This document shows positions 1 to 13,590 of a DNA stretch of 64,000 bases, one piece after another. The stretch's first letter is position 1; the number at the start of each line of letters is the position of its first letter. Position numbers and translations under genes: made by a program. A model generated the notes under the pieces. It was not told where the DNA came from and ran no database searches. It saw only the letters and a list, made by a program, of their open reading frames with translations. The DNA lies in contig JAQFVV010000049.1 in assembly GCA_028023455.1 (NCBI GenBank), positions 6,356,855 through 6,420,854 of the forward strand, read 5' to 3'. This DNA is from Epiperipatus broadwayi. Lineage: Eukaryota; Onychophora; Udeonychophora; Euonychophora; Peripatidae.

Positions 1-1955
1 ATTATTTATTAAGTAATTATGCATTGCTAGAAACAATGGCATTAAGTTTTCTTATGTCTTAGCCAAATCTAGAAAATTTCTGAGAAAATTAACAAAATCC
101 CTAATAAAAGCTGGAATTGTTTATTAATTCATTTAAACCAACTGTGCATGAACCAAAACTTAAGGAAGAAAGAGGAAGTATATTTTTTCATTAATTTTTC
201 AAAGCTATAATGAACATTATACTGGACTGTTCCTATTATATAGTTCATATCTGTAGTAATATAATTCTAATTGTCATTGAATGGAAATTGACATTATTTA
301 ACTTTTTAACACCTGACAGTTGGAGTAATAATGATTTCGTTTGGTTTTTTTTTTTTGATAATTGTTTAAAAGCTGACTTGCAAATTTTACAAGATAAAAT
401 GGGCTTTATATTATTAATCTCTAAAGAACAATTTTATTATATTAATGTTTTTCAAAGAACATTTTAAAATGTGAAGTGAGTGGATGTATTAATATGAAGT
501 TTTATGAAAAGAATATTAGTTTAAAATGAATAACAATACTATGGAATGTGAAAAGCTATCTAAATTGCTGACTTTAAAAGGAATAGTAATTTATGAACTA
601 CTACCCTTCATTACATTTGGAAAAATAGAACAATATTTTAAATAAGTATATTAAATGCTCTTTTAAATTAATGAACTGTTAATTATCAGAGTATAGCCAT
701 AGATAAATTGAAAGAAAATATTCCTAATAGTATATTTATTACTGGAATTGAATATTAAAATAAGCTATAGTGAACTTTTGAATAAACTTATAAATGAATG
801 GAAAATGGATCCAAATTATTGCAGTAATCATTTTGTAAGTGTTGATATTTTTTGTATATTATTTGTCTCCGGGAGGTTGTAAATGCTTTTATTATTTTAA
901 AAATGTAACAAGACTACAGGTGTGTCACTCCTAAAAATAATTCACCAGCAAAAAAACATTGTTTTCCCATGTCAGGCAGCTCATTGGGGAGGAACTCGGA
1001 TAAAAGACATATGGATGTTTTAAAAATAATAGTAATAATAATTTTTTTATCTTATATTATTTTAATATTATGCCAAAGTGTTTTTTTAATTATATGATAT
1101 AATTATGCATTTACTCTTATGATAGAGAAAATAACTATTGTTGGTTTAGAGTAAATTATATGATATACATGTCCTAATAGAGATACAGATCTTTATATTT
1201 ATGAGTAGTATCTATTAATACTTTATTTATTTTTTTATGGACAAACAGACAATATTTGGTTTATCAGAAGCTCATAAACTTTTTCAAATATTATAATATA
1301 ATAATTTTATTAATTTATTAATATAATTACATTTAGTAATATCTGCATTTGCTATTTATGTCCACTTTAATTTTAATATTTCATGCTGATTTTGTTGGAT
1401 TTGTGTATTTCTTATTACTTACAAAATTTTATTATGTTACTTAAAGTATCTTTATAGTTGTTTGATTGCATTCATTTATTGATTCCATGCATTATTTAAT
1501 ATTTGTATTTTAGAGAATAAAAATTTATTTCTCTAGTTTTTCAATGATACTTTTTATCTTGCCATGATGTGCTAAAGTTATATGCTAGTTCCTTTTAATA
1601 ATTTTGGAATACATGTGACTTTATTAATGTTGTATATTAATTATATTGCACTTTGGAGGATTTGAGCATGCTCTCCTCAATGTTTAGTAATTATTTCTCA
1701 TGAGAGGATTATATTTTGATATTTTATGTTTATTTTTCATGCTTAGCTAGTATAGCTTAATTCCTAGAGAGGATTTTCCCAGTGGTTTATATTTCATGTT
1801 TCCATGTGTTAGGATTTTGTCCATACATCTATTTACTTGAGAAAAGGTATTGGAATATGCCATTGTCTCTTCCAAGTTATATAATTGTTGCTCTGAGGAG
1901 CCTTTCTCCCTCACGAAGATACTTAGTTATAGTCCACCATGTTAGGTGAAGTTAA

Positions 1956-2701
1956 CCTTTTAACCGCTAATTATATTATTGGTTGTATGAGGTAAAAATC
2001 AAATCTTTTAATTGGCCAACTCACAAACTGAAGACAAAGCCTATTGTTAAAACATATTCGCCTATAATATTAAATTCAACTCAGTTACGTTTATAAAAAG
2101 TATATTACTAATTTTTCAGATTATAAAGAGAACGAAAGTTCTTTCAAAAATAAATTGCTATTTATTTATTCTAAAATATTCAATTTCAGCAACATAAAAG
2201 CTATAATATAAACAAAAAGGTCGACTTTTACGTTATAGAAAAGTAAATATTTCTTTTAAATATTTCTTTAATATTTTTACTAAAATCTTCAATATTTTTC
2301 GAAAATAATTTTGTTTTTTTAGTATATTTTTTAAAAAACTAGTTTAATTTCTGAAATTATATTTTTTTAATACTTAAAATTAAATTCGAAATGAAAATCT
2401 CAGCGTTTTTCTTTATTTTCTTTGATCAGGTGGTTTCTTTGTTCTTTCCAGCCAATCAGAATGTCTTTTTCGGCTGAGAGCATGCTAAGAACCAATCACA
2501 AATAATGTTCTTTCTTTGTTTAGGTTTAAATGCATTTTTTTTAATTTTTTACTTGTAAAATAAGTTGGAAGAGGGCACCATCTTACAGAACTTTTAAAAA
2601 CCTATTCAAAACCTATCAAACAAATTTTTTAGCATAAGAACTCGCAGAGTTAGAGTGACATCAGATGTCTACGAGGAGCCTCATAAGAAACAGTCTTTTG
2701 G
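1956..2701. mobile_element. piggyBac-type non-autonomous element, copy A (746 bp)
   Basis: The element sits between TTAA at 1952-1955 and TTAA at 2702-2705. Its left end reads CCTTTTAACCGC and the reverse complement of its right end starts CCAAAAG, so the terminal repeats are eroded. The interior matches 34693-35436 closely. The paralogous locus near 40108 has a single TTAA and no insert, which is an empty site. TTAA duplication and CCYT-type ends are the hallmarks of the piggyBac superfamily. No transposase frame is present, so it would have depended on a transposase from elsewhere. Confidence 0.85.
2451..2500 (+). promoter_or_regulatory. Paired CCAAT-box motifs inside piggyBac copy A
   Basis: GCCAATCAGA at 2451 and ACCAATCACA at 2491 lie 40 bp apart within a block that is nearly identical between the two copies, although flanking parts of the element have diverged. 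CCAAT boxes are NF-Y binding sites in animals, so this may be a relic promoter core. That function is an inference from motif and conservation only. Confidence 0.35.
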
Positions 2702-4267
2702 TTAATGGATATGTCAAAATTGTCATGGCAATTGTTAATGTAGAATTTTGAAGTGTATAGTCATTTCAGGAACACTTTACTATTCATAGTTTTAGTAAAG
2801 TGAAGTAATGTATGTATTGAACTATTGTGCCTTTCCAGCAGTTTATAAGTAAACCAACAAATATTTTAGTAATTTAATGTTTATATGAGTGAATAGCATA
2901 ATAAGATATGCACATATGTAATATTATCATTATCACCATCAAGAAGTACTTCACTGATGGATTAGTAAGACAATTAAGGATTAAATAGCTTATTATATGG
3001 ACATTGGTAAAATCTAGTATGTTGTGTGTGTGGCTTCTGAAATTGTTAAGTTAATAAATGACATACAGTAATTTTCTTATTTATGGCTTATATGATAATT
3101 AATATTATCATAACAGTTTGTCATAACAGTTTGCTGATAAAGGTTAAGAATTAAGTTTTTCTAATTTTATTTTATTTTAATGCCATAATTGGAATATTAC
3201 TGGTTAAGATGCTATGTCTTAAATATTGTAGCCAATTATAGTTTAAAAGCCTTTAGTTAATTATTATTTTAAAAAATAGCATAGCATAACAAATATGTTT
3301 AAAAATTAATTAACAAAAATAGTAAATTATTCTTACTTAGAAATGAGTATATTGTAGAATAAAAATAATATTTAACCAAATTTAACAAATTTGAATTAGC
3401 AAGAACTACCCAAATGTTTGTATAAATAATTAGTGACTTTTCAAGTATGTAAATGATTATTTTATCTATGATTTATGCATCTTGTACAATAAAATAGATC
3501 TACGTTTTGTAGATGATGTTTCTTGGGTAAAAATTGTTATTAAATTTTGTATAATGTAAACTTGATGTTAACTGTTAATAAATATGTTTTTTTATTATCA
3601 TATTTTTAGTCTTTGTTTCTATGTACGATTTCTTGAGTCCTGATTTATTAAGTGTTTTACAGATATCTTGGTTTAAATCAGATAATCAATTCAAATAAAA
3701 TACAGATTCAAACTTAAAAATGCAAAGTTGCATGAGAATTACAATTCTAGAAGTTGGAGTTGCATTTGAAAGCATCAAATATTTATTTGATTTTATTTTT
3801 AAATAATTCTTCATTTAAGACTGCATATTATTTAATTATTTTATACATAAAAATTACATTATTTTAGAAATTGATTTTAAATTATGTTGTTGATGAGTAT
3901 TAGAATGATATAAAAGGTACATTTTCTTTCTAGATAATCGAATGTCATCCTGGATGAAAGACTTTGATTTTCCAAATTTATATTTTTTTATGCAATTAGT
4001 TGTTAGATTAAACATTTCTTTAATTAATTGTTGTTATTATTATAATACCTTTGGATGCATTAGCTTATAAAAGAAGTGTATACTCCTTTAGTCTACTAGG
4101 ATTTCATTCATTTATTCAATCTCATAATATGATAATTAATACTTAAAAATATTAAAGAAAGAACCCTGTGACCATTATTTATTATATGATTATTCAAATT
4201 AATTTTATTATCAAAAAAATTAATAGTGTGGCATTAATAAACCAATTGTAGTTTATTGTTATATGTT

Positions 4268-4372
4268 GTCAAGCATTGGTGGTCAAGAGGTCAGTGACAG
4301 CTGCTTTACCAGCAGTTGTCCTGGGTTAGCGGGTTCGCTTCCCGGCTGATGCTATGACACATGAGAAAAAAA
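4268..4372 (+). mobile_element. tRNA-derived SINE, copy A
   Basis: A tRNA-like head spans 4272-4353. AGCAT pairs with ATGCT as an acceptor stem. The anticodon-arm loop reads TTTACCA, which would place TAC (valine-type) at the anticodon. A B-box-like GGTTCGCTTCC lies in the T-arm region. A short body, TGACACATGAG, and an A-rich tail follow. The same unit recurs at 17804, 22172, 22280 and 54658, so this is a SINE and not a tRNA gene. The paralogous position near 41727 lacks it, so insertion followed the 4 kb duplication. Confidence 0.9.
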
Positions 4373-4790
4373 AGAAAAGTACATTAGGTTTATTTTATCA
4401 GAGTATTTCAGATCAGAACATGGCAATAAGATGAATTGGTGATTACCCTTTATTTTTTAAAATATTTTAAGAAAATACAATAGAAAAAATTTATTATAGT
4501 ATTTTATATGACATGCAAACTACCTATGCTACTTGAGAGATGCATTTTAATATGAGAAGGTTGATTAATTTTAAAAGTAGTGTATAAGAATGAGTGAGGT
4601 TTCTTCTTTTCTTAATTTATTGTTTATATTATGATAATATGCATTTGTCATTATTTTAATTCCCTTATATTTTAATGCATGTTTCTGTAGTAAATCTTAT
4701 TATCTCAAATAATCCACTGAGCTTAGCCGAAGGATTTTATCATAATCAGGATAGTGGAGATCATTTTTATCGTATGTCTCCGAGATCTTT

Positions 4791-5404
4791 TATTTGGATA
4801 GATTTTCTTATTTATATCGAAAGTCTCTTCTTTATTTGGGTAATATATATATATATATATATGTATTGAAATCTATGTAACTTTGATAAAAGAAAAAAAA
4901 AGATAATTAAAATTTTTTTAATAATTTATTCAATTTATTTTAATTAATTCTCCTTTACAAATTTATAAAAAAAAAAAACACAAATGTTTCTTCTTTTAAC
5001 ATATAAATAGAGATAAAACCAAATAAAAAAATTTCTGGTGTATATTTTATTATATTTATGAATAAAATGTATATGCTTTGTATGCATATATTATGTCCAC
5101 AAACATAAATTTTATTCTCAATCTATGTGTTTTTTTTTAATATTTTTATTTAGCTCATTAATGCATTTACGTTTATAGAGATAGCTAATACTAACTATGT
5201 TTTAATGACCAAGCAGATCATGTTATGTATAGATAAGGATAGTTGATACATTTATTCTGTTCATTTTCTACTGTTCATTCTAAGCGACTTTGTTCATTTA
5301 ATTTATTTAAAATGGTTTAAAAGAATCAATTAAAAACTATCAAATAAATGTATTAAATATGTTGATCTACTGGATGGTTAAATTATAAACTGTACAGAAT
5401 AAAA
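4791..5404. other. AT-rich spacer
   Basis: A TA tract near 4842-4862 and plain AT-rich sequence. No gene or repeat family was recognised. Confidence 0.6.
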
Positions 5405-5515
5405 GATATATATATATATCATTAAAACCAGTCAACATTTAGATAATCCCAATATCAATAACAATCACAATCTTAACCTGTTGTCAAGGCAACCTCCAAA
5501 CAATAAAGGTGGGAT
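5405..5515 (-). repeat. Short dispersed repeat X, empty copy
   Basis: On the minus strand this carries GGTTGCCTTGACAACAG, then TGATTGTTA and TATTGGGATTATC, and it is bounded by TA tracts on both sides. The same ~110 bp block recurs at 22085-22440 and 54590-54790, where SINEs interrupt it. This copy has no SINE and so serves as the uninterrupted reference. Confidence 0.75.
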
Positions 5516-6227
5516 ATATATATATATTACATAAAATCACTATCACCTGTTGTTACATTACTTTAGTAGTGTTGTCTATTAGTATAGATAAAAGATTAAC
5601 TACTTACTATTAGCTGCCCAATTGTTAAGAATTTTGAAATTGAGACTAATGTAAATAAAAAGTGTAAAACTAATTGGGGAATGATTAATGCAATTGCTAA
5701 TCAACAAATCTATTTTCAATTACTATACAAAGAAAACTAATGCAATAATCATTTCAAACTTTGAAAACTTCTAAACACAGATATATAAGAAATACAACTA
5801 GTTTATTTATACTTTATGTTTGTTTTCAAATTACTGTTATTGAAATAATGCAACAGTTGATGATAATAAAATTTTATATCTGAATTTCAACTAGAGATAT
5901 GCAACTGGTTTTGTTTCATATACATTTATAGCAAACCAAAAGTATTATATATAGGGTGACATATATAAAATATTTTTTTAATTTTAAAATGTTATATTAT
6001 AAAAGTGCTAAATCACAAAATAATGAAAGTTTTACAAATTGATTGAAGTTGGTTATGATAATAAACAAATTATTTATACTTTATGACAGTTTAAAAGATG
6101 TAATAGTAATTTAAAGAAGCACAACAATGATGATAAATTATAGATATTTATTTCCTATGTTTCAAATGCTGTAACTAAATTTATTATCACATGATCATCA
6201 TTTCTTATGCTTGCTTATAACTTTTAT
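5516..6227. other. AT-rich spacer
   Basis: TA microsatellites at 5516-5527 and near 5945. Nothing else was recognised. Confidence 0.6.
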
Positions 6228-6422
6228 TAAAACAGGCAAAACTCACTATACATATTACCACACACAGCAAGCTAGAGTAATCAATGGATGTCAGAAGGTT
6301 TGTGCATAAAATCCCCATCTAGTGCCTACTCATAGTTTTGTAGTTAAGTGGAGATAAAAGGTGGATGCTGGAGGGTTGCATTAGATTCTAAGATCTAGGT
6401 GCAGTGCTCTCAGATCCAAGGC

Positions 6423-6466
6423 TCCTCATTGATGAAGGCCATAAGCCAGAAACTAGTCTGGGAATG
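6423..6466 (+). ncRNA. Hammerhead ribozyme motif, eroded (unit 1)
   Basis: The core reads TTGATGA (6429-6435) where CUGANGA is expected, so the first core C is lost. GAAA is at 6449-6452, inside ACTAGT, a self-complementary minimal stem III, followed by C at 6458 as the cleavage-site base. Stem II is short (GGC/GCC) with an A-A mismatch at its base. Probably inactive because of the core change. Confidence 0.5.
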
Positions 6467-6505
6467 TTGGATGAGATCTAGGTGCAGTGCTCTCAGATCC
6501 AAGGA

Positions 6506-6548
6506 TCCTCACTGATGAAGGCCACAAGCCAGAAACTAGTTTGGGAAT
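6506..6548 (+). ncRNA. Hammerhead ribozyme motif (unit 2)
   Basis: CTGATGA at 6512-6518 matches the core. AGGCCACAAGCCA gives a 3-bp stem II closed by an A-A mismatch. GAAA is at 6532-6535, then ACTAGT with U at 6541 as the cleavage-site base. The sequence before the core (TCCTCA) pairs partly with TGGGAA after the site. The organisation is type I with an open stem I. The non-canonical base of stem II makes activity uncertain. Confidence 0.6.
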
Positions 6549-6660
6549 ATTGGATGAGTAGGCACTAGATGGGATTTTATGTACAAGCCTTCTGGAATCC
6601 ACTGATTACTCTAGCTTACTGTGTGTGGCAATACATATAGTGAGTTTTGCCTGTTTTAAA

Positions 6661-7184
6661 TTTATTATATTCACATGTGGAAAATTTTATATCCCTATTG
6701 TTAATAGATTGATAAATAATTTGCAAAAATTTGATAACTATGGATCAGAAAGTAATATTATATATTAACTTATAAGCAAGTGCAATGCTGTATATATTGA
6801 GAAACTGAAATATACTATTGAGAAATGGTTAAATATATCATCTTTAATATAAATGTAAAAAAATGATTTAAAAACAGTATATGTTTTCTTTGATTATAAA
6901 AAGACATATGGGTTTATTTGCAGTTTTAATCTAGATGACATTCAAATTATTCACGAGGAATGAATTTTTATAAAAGTGCGGAGAATACAATTCCTAAACC
7001 TTGAAATATTATATGATAATGTTTAGTTTTGGCCAGTTTAGAATGTTTCAGCATTGAGAATAGTTATGAAATTAATAATCTAAAATATCTCTCAGTTTTT
7101 ATAATTGTTATTATGAATATTTATGATCACTCTTAATATTTTAGTTTCATTTGTTTAATCTGTAGCAGTATTTTATTTGATATA
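6661..7184. other. AT-rich spacer
   Basis: No gene, repeat family or structured element was recognised. Confidence 0.6.
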
Positions 7185-7990
7185 TATAACTTTTACTGCA
7201 GTTTTACAAAAAATATTTTGTGAATTAAAAGAAAAGTTAAAGGAATACTAATAAATGAAGATTATTTAAGTCATATACATTTCCAGATGTCATGTTTGCT
7301 TTTGTAAATAATACTTCAAAGTTTCAGGAAATGTTGTAAGAGTTACCAGATGAAAGTAAAGAAATAGAAATTAAAACTTTATAACTAATAAAAAGACTAA
7401 AGGAATGCTTAATGGATTTCCCATGAAAATGAAAATGAAGATCAATAATAATGAATTAGAAGAAATTAACAACAATAAATTCCAGATAGATTATTAATAT
7501 AGATCAAAATATAATAAAGTAGATTAATCTTTAAATTAAAATTGGATATTGAATGAAGTGCTTTTGGTAGAAAGAATTTAATATTAAAAGTAAATATATC
7601 TGTCTGTTTAAAAAGGAATGCCTTTTATAATTGTGTTTTACCTATTCTTAACAATGAATTTGAGATTTGGACACTTAATAAAAGAGCAATGTAGAGACTC
7701 AAACCACTCAATAAAATATGGATATATGTATGTTAAATTAACAAGAGAAAATTAAAAATGAAATACATGGGTAAAATAATAAATAGGTTTTCCTGACATG
7801 ACTAAAACAATTAAAAGACTGAACTATAGTGCTAGAAGATATGACAATACATACAGTGTTAAAAATGTAAATTAGATCCTAAGGAATTTAAAAAATCTGT
7901 AAAAAGACCATATAAGTTGCAAATAGATTAAATAAAAAAATTTGCTAGTGTGAAATGGATTAAACTTGGAGTGACTTTTCATCCTGCACT
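7185..7990 (+). pseudogene. RTE-clade LINE relic, 3' part of reverse transcriptase ORF
   Basis: Shifting frames give blocks typical of the C-terminal half of RTE reverse transcriptases. First come GILINEDYLSHI and FAFVNNTSKFQEML (the region following the YADD-type active site), then ELPDESKEIEIK. Around 7590-7690 is VCLKRNAFYNCVLP followed by EIWTLNKRA. Near 7880-7960 is RPYK with KKFASVKW, matching the family's terminal RP..RW.DEIKKFAGV.W block. Many stops and frameshifts interrupt it, so it is long dead. It is 5' truncated, as LINE copies usually are. The next relic at 11240 covers the same domain more fully. Confidence 0.8.
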
Positions 7991-10900
7991 TGATTGATAA
8001 TTATATTTGTTAGAATCCTTGTGATAATGTTTTTATATAACATCTTTATGACTTGGCATCAAATCTGGGTTAGATAAAATTGGTATGTTAACATAAACTC
8101 TAGTTTGATTTCTCAGTCAACCAACATAGACCCTATTTAATTAATTTTCTACTATAGGCCAGTAAATAATATTCTTAACTAAGAAGTAAAAAAAGTCTAA
8201 ACTCTCACTATCTGACAATTAATAATACATCCTCTTCACTATTTTTTTTTCTAAGATACTGTTGAAGAGAGATTTCTCTGCAAAGAGCTATTTCAGATCA
8301 ATTTTACCTTTTGCATATCTGAGGATTTTATATCTACATATGCATCTTTACTTAAATTCTTGTACTTCTAATTTGATGAAGATTAGAGATATCAAGGAAA
8401 ATTTAAAATATAAAATTAGGAATATAACACAAAGGTTTTGGTTTAGTTGAATTTGTAATTATTTTTAATTAAGAAATTGTGGATACATTTATTTAAATTC
8501 TTAATGTCCTGCTTAATCTTAGTTCTCAGAGATATGAAAAATCAGAGTCAATGAAGACTTAATTAGAGATTTGATTTATATATAAATATTAATATTACTT
8601 ATTTGATAGTAAATTCTTTTACGAAAATTTCGAATGAAAAAAATTCAATTGGAAAAATATGATTTAAATGATGATGAGTTATGCCCTCTATTTATTTAAA
8701 CCTATATATTTTTATTTATTTTAATAACAATCTGCATATTATTGATTACAAATCAAATTAAATGCGTTTGAAAAATATTTTAATAAAATAACGTATTGAG
8801 TGGGGGGGGAGGGGAGAAGGGCAATGAGTATATTCCCATGTTTATGTTATCTTTATTTAGATACATGCTTATTATAAGTACAGTATAACAAAATGCCATG
8901 TGTATCTTAGTTAATTAAATCCTTAATTTTGCTTTTTTTTAACGAATTAAAAGTATTTCTTTTCTTTGTCTACTATTATATATTTCTAGGGTATAAAAAT
9001 AAATAATGAGTAATTAACCAAGATTTAATATATGTGTGTGTGAAAGTGAAATATTTAATTTATTTTTGCTAATATTCTGTATCATAATTATTGTAAGAAC
9101 AAGTACTATGATGGAGTCCATATTAAGTTATAACACCCTAGCAATAAGTTATTGACATAAAATATAACTTATATAATGAGTACAAGAAACAATACATGAC
9201 AAACTACAATATATATATATAACAAACTACCATATTTAATTACGCATTTTATTAAAAATTTCTCAATTGATTTAAAATAAGAATACAAATATTTAATGCA
9301 TGGATTGTTTTTGGAATCAAATAAAGTATTATTTATGTAGATTACAGAAAGCACTTTTGAAAATGTGATCCCTGATCATTTAGAGTGATAATTTCATAAT
9401 TAATTTCTTTATATAAATCTGTTTGCTTTAGTTTTTATATAGTGAACTGGGTTATGGGTAGAAGTTTTCTACCATCCTATATGATATTTCAGACCCAAAT
9501 TTAGCCCTTGTAGAAAACGTTTAAACTAAAATGAGTTACTTTCATTTCTCTTTGAGCTTTTAAAAGAAAATCAAACAAGATAAACTCCTAATGTCAATTC
9601 TTTACATTATTAAAATGAAACTGTTATTATTATGTGATTGTTCCAATAGTAAATAAATCTGGATTGACAGTTTATCAACATCCATTAATTAAACAAATGA
9701 ACACCTAATGGTGTTCTGTCCAAGTTTAAGACCAAGCATCATAATGATCTTTCTTTACATTTGCTTGATAGTTTTGAATTGAAAGGTCAATTGAGATTTC
9801 TTGAAGATAGATTTAAAATGCAAATATTGTTAATTAAATATTTATAATTATGACAAGTAGAACTAAATTATGGCACTAATGTTGCCATCCAAGGAGTGGC
9901 TTGTGGCTGAAGGCAGAGGATACTAAGAATTTTCTGATCATAGATCCAAGTTTCCATATGTTCATGGACATTTATTTAACTATCTACAACTATAAATTAC
10001 TTTCAAGTGACAAAGAGTAAATGAAATGAAATAAGCAGGATAATATTTATTTGGGTGTTTCTAGACAGTGTGAGATATAAAATATAAGAGAAGACAATTG
10101 GTTTGAAAACTGGACATATATTGTTTTATGGATCACAAGTATTGGAAGAATATATGATGTCAGATTTTTGGTATATCAGACAGAGTGGCAAGATTAGTTA
10201 TTTAATGTAATAAAACATATCACATGTAGATAATTCAAGTTTATTCCCAAATATTTTTTTTCATTGTGATAAAGAAATAGATGATTGTTATATATATATA
10301 TATGATCATACTAAACAATGTTTTAAAATTGCCATGAGAAACTTTTATGCTAAAATTGAAAAATTATTGAAAGAGAAAAAAGTTGTAAGTGAATTTGGCT
10401 AAGTTGATAGAAATATTCATAAAAAGTAGGTTATATATATATATTCTAAATAGAAATCAATATGGAAAAATATTCATATAAAGACAGCTGAATTGAATTA
10501 TATTTTCATAAGGAAAAATTATGTATTTCAAGATTGTAATGCTTCTAATACTTTTAATGGAAAAATTATCTTTATTAGTGTGATGTAAAGGTATGTGTTA
10601 AAGAAAATTAAAAAGACAATAATTAATAAAAATAACTATAGTAACAATGGATATTTCTAACTTTTTAAAATACTCTAATGAATTTGTATTAAAATTTGCA
10701 GCATTTTAAAATATTGAAAAACTTGAAAATGGTTCAAATTTGATTGACAATTTATGAAAACAAAACTCATACTCTAAAAAGGACATTAAGAAAGACAACT
10801 GATATAAAACAGAAGTGATTTACATGTAAATGTTTAACTATGACATGAGAAGATATCAAGTAAAGAAGGAATATTAAAATATTTAAAAATGATCCATTAA

Positions 10901-11239
10901 GCAGAATTGAATAAGTAAGGTTATATAGATTGGTATAATTAATAATGATAGTAAGAAATGTAACTGTGAATTGCAAGCAATGACAGAAAAAAAATAGAAG
11001 TTTAAAAAGTATAACAGTAATGCAAAAGAAAATTATTTCTGACTAAAAAGGAAATTTGGAATTAAAAAGTAGGATGACATGATGAAATATGTAGAAGAAT
11101 TCTAAATAAATTATAAACCAGCAAAAAACAAAGAACAATTAGTATTATAATTTTTATATCTTTTGAAATGCCAAGCATTTTAAATGAAAAGGAGAAACAT
11201 GCAATTAAACCTATAAAAATGTAAAAAGATCTAATAAAT
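7991..11239. other. AT-rich region without recognisable genes
   Basis: A G-rich run at 8801-8820 and TA tracts near 9210, 10290 and 10435 are visible. The stretch 10550-11239 could hold the upstream endonuclease/linker part of the adjacent RTE relic, but no block was convincing. The short minus-strand ORFs here have low-complexity hydrophobic translations and no support. Confidence 0.5.
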
Positions 11240-12565
11240 GACACATGGACATCTTAAAAGAACCAGATGAAGAAGTAAAAAAACTGTAGGAAAAACTATG
11301 TATATTATCTAAATGATAAAAATGTACTAAATAATTGGAAATATACCATAGCTATATTGATATTTGTGAAAAATGATGCAGAACATATCAGAAATCACAA
11401 ACTTGTCAATCTTTTATCAGTTCTGTACAAAATCTTTAATAAAAAAATTGCAACTCATTTGTGATACACTTTGGATTTAAACTAATTAAAAAGCTCTATT
11501 TAGCTGGATAGTTAGCCTAGTCAAATGTATTCAAATATTGAGTGAATTTATCTTAAAAAATGACAATGAATATGAGATGTCATTATGCTTTAGATTTGTA
11601 GATTATGAAAAGTCATTTAATTCTATATACATTTCCATATATATTAAAGCATTAGACCATTAAGATGTAGACTCTATATATGTTATATTCTGAAGTATAG
11701 TTATTAAAATATAATAGCAGTAATTAGAGTACAATATAACATTAAGGAGATAAAGATTGATAAGGTTGTATTGCAATACGATCCTATATCTCCAAAATGT
11801 TTAACTGCTGATTTACAAAAGCTATTTTCTGGATTAAAGTAAGTGAGTAAAAGTAGATTTAAGAGAAGATGAGATTGTTTTTAGAAATAATGTATAAGAG
11901 TTTCAAAAAATGTTGCAAATGTTATCAAATAAAAGTACCAAAGTAGAACTAAAAATAAATATTAAATATTAAAGTAATAATCAATTAATTTTTTCATAAA
12001 ATTAAGTAAATATTGGTAATCATGACTTCAAAGAAATTAAGTATTACAAATAACTTAATCAGATTATTAATGCAAATGGAAACATACAAGATAAAATTAG
12101 TCATAGAAATAAATCTTGGATGGAGTTCTTGTGATAAAAGCAAAAGAAAATTTTATACATTTGAGAATGATTTTAATAGCTGTGTTTTATCAGTTTAATT
12201 ATGGATCTGTAACTTGAACACTTCAAAATGAATAGTACAGTTATTTTAGACCAATCAGTTAAATATAGAAAAATGTATATTGGAGCAACAAAAAAGAATT
12301 GAAAAGTGCAATAATTGGTTTAAGAAGAAATAGGTATCATTAACATTGTTGAAATAATTAACACACTGAAATGAAGTTAGACTGCATATATTTTTAGAAG
12401 AGCTAACAATAGATAGAAATTTGAAGTCTTAAACTGGATTCAAAATATTATAAGAGACCTATAAAAATATCCTAGATAAGATTGAAATGAAGAAATTTGT
12501 TGGTGTGATGTGGAGTTATGAACTATGCATTGGGAGAATTAAATTCATTTTGGAAATATCTTTAC
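11240..12565 (+). pseudogene. RTE-clade LINE relic, reverse transcriptase domain to C terminus
   Basis: Successive frames show NNWKYTIAILI, then NLLSVLYKIFNKKIATHL, matching the RTE block before the palm. Further on are FVDYEKSFNS (11590-11620), DKVVLQYDPISPKCLTADLQ (around 11758-11815, equivalent to RQGDPISP) and FQKMLQMLSNKSTKVELKIN. The terminal block reads KKFVGVMWSYELC (12490-12530). The order agrees with RTE elements, and stops are frequent. The start is uncertain. Confidence 0.85.
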
Positions 12566-12784
12566 CTAGAGTGGATCGATATTGTGATAAAAATGTCTTC
12601 ATTTATTAATCTCATAAAGTCAATATTAGTAGCTGGTTGGGTACAAGTATGAAATTATTATTTTCATCTTATTTTTTTCTCCAGTATGGTTGAAAAGCCT
12701 ACTTTGCAATATTTTTTGTAGTCATCTATACATATTTATGTAATGTTAGTGATAAATTAGGTTTAAATGACTTCAAATTTATTA

Positions 12785-13590
<806 letters not shown>

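Larger units (their letters stand above)
1..4790. repeat. Copy 1 of an unclassified ~4 kb duplicated sequence
   Basis: This stretch aligns collinearly with about 38250-42080 over most of its length. Examples are the run around 330-470 against 38470-38640, the segment with TTTATGGACAAACAG near 1236 against 39415, and the end around 4650-4790 against 42000-42080. By eye the copies are roughly 80-90% alike with many small indels. Copy 1 is longer because it holds a TTAA-flanked element (1956-2701) and a SINE (4268-4372). It may continue left of the window. No reading frame is conserved between the copies, so the short ORFs here (for example 210-467) are not genes. It could be a long non-coding transposon or a segmental duplication; only genome copy number would tell. 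Confidence 0.85.
6228..6660 (+). mobile_element. Foldback element with two tandem hammerhead units
   Basis: Terminal inverted repeats of about 105 bp (6228-6333 and 6554-6660) begin TTAAAACAGGCAAAACTC. Between them lie a unique stretch and two tandem 83-bp units at 6392-6474 and 6475-6557. Each unit contains a hammerhead-like motif. A related element with the same terminal and internal sequences is at 56609-57225. There is no protein-coding potential. The outer ends show no clear target duplication. Confidence 0.85.

Noticed and set aside
210-467. 85-codon ORF
   Set aside because: It lies in the duplicated 4 kb sequence and is not open in the paralogous copy at 38470; translation is low-complexity.
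4272-4353. Genuine tRNA-Val gene
   Set aside because: The same unit with a body and A-tail occurs five times, one flanked by a retroposition duplication, and the T-arm stem is imperfect.
8801-8820. G-quadruplex
   Set aside because: Only two long G-runs are adjacent; four spaced runs are not present.
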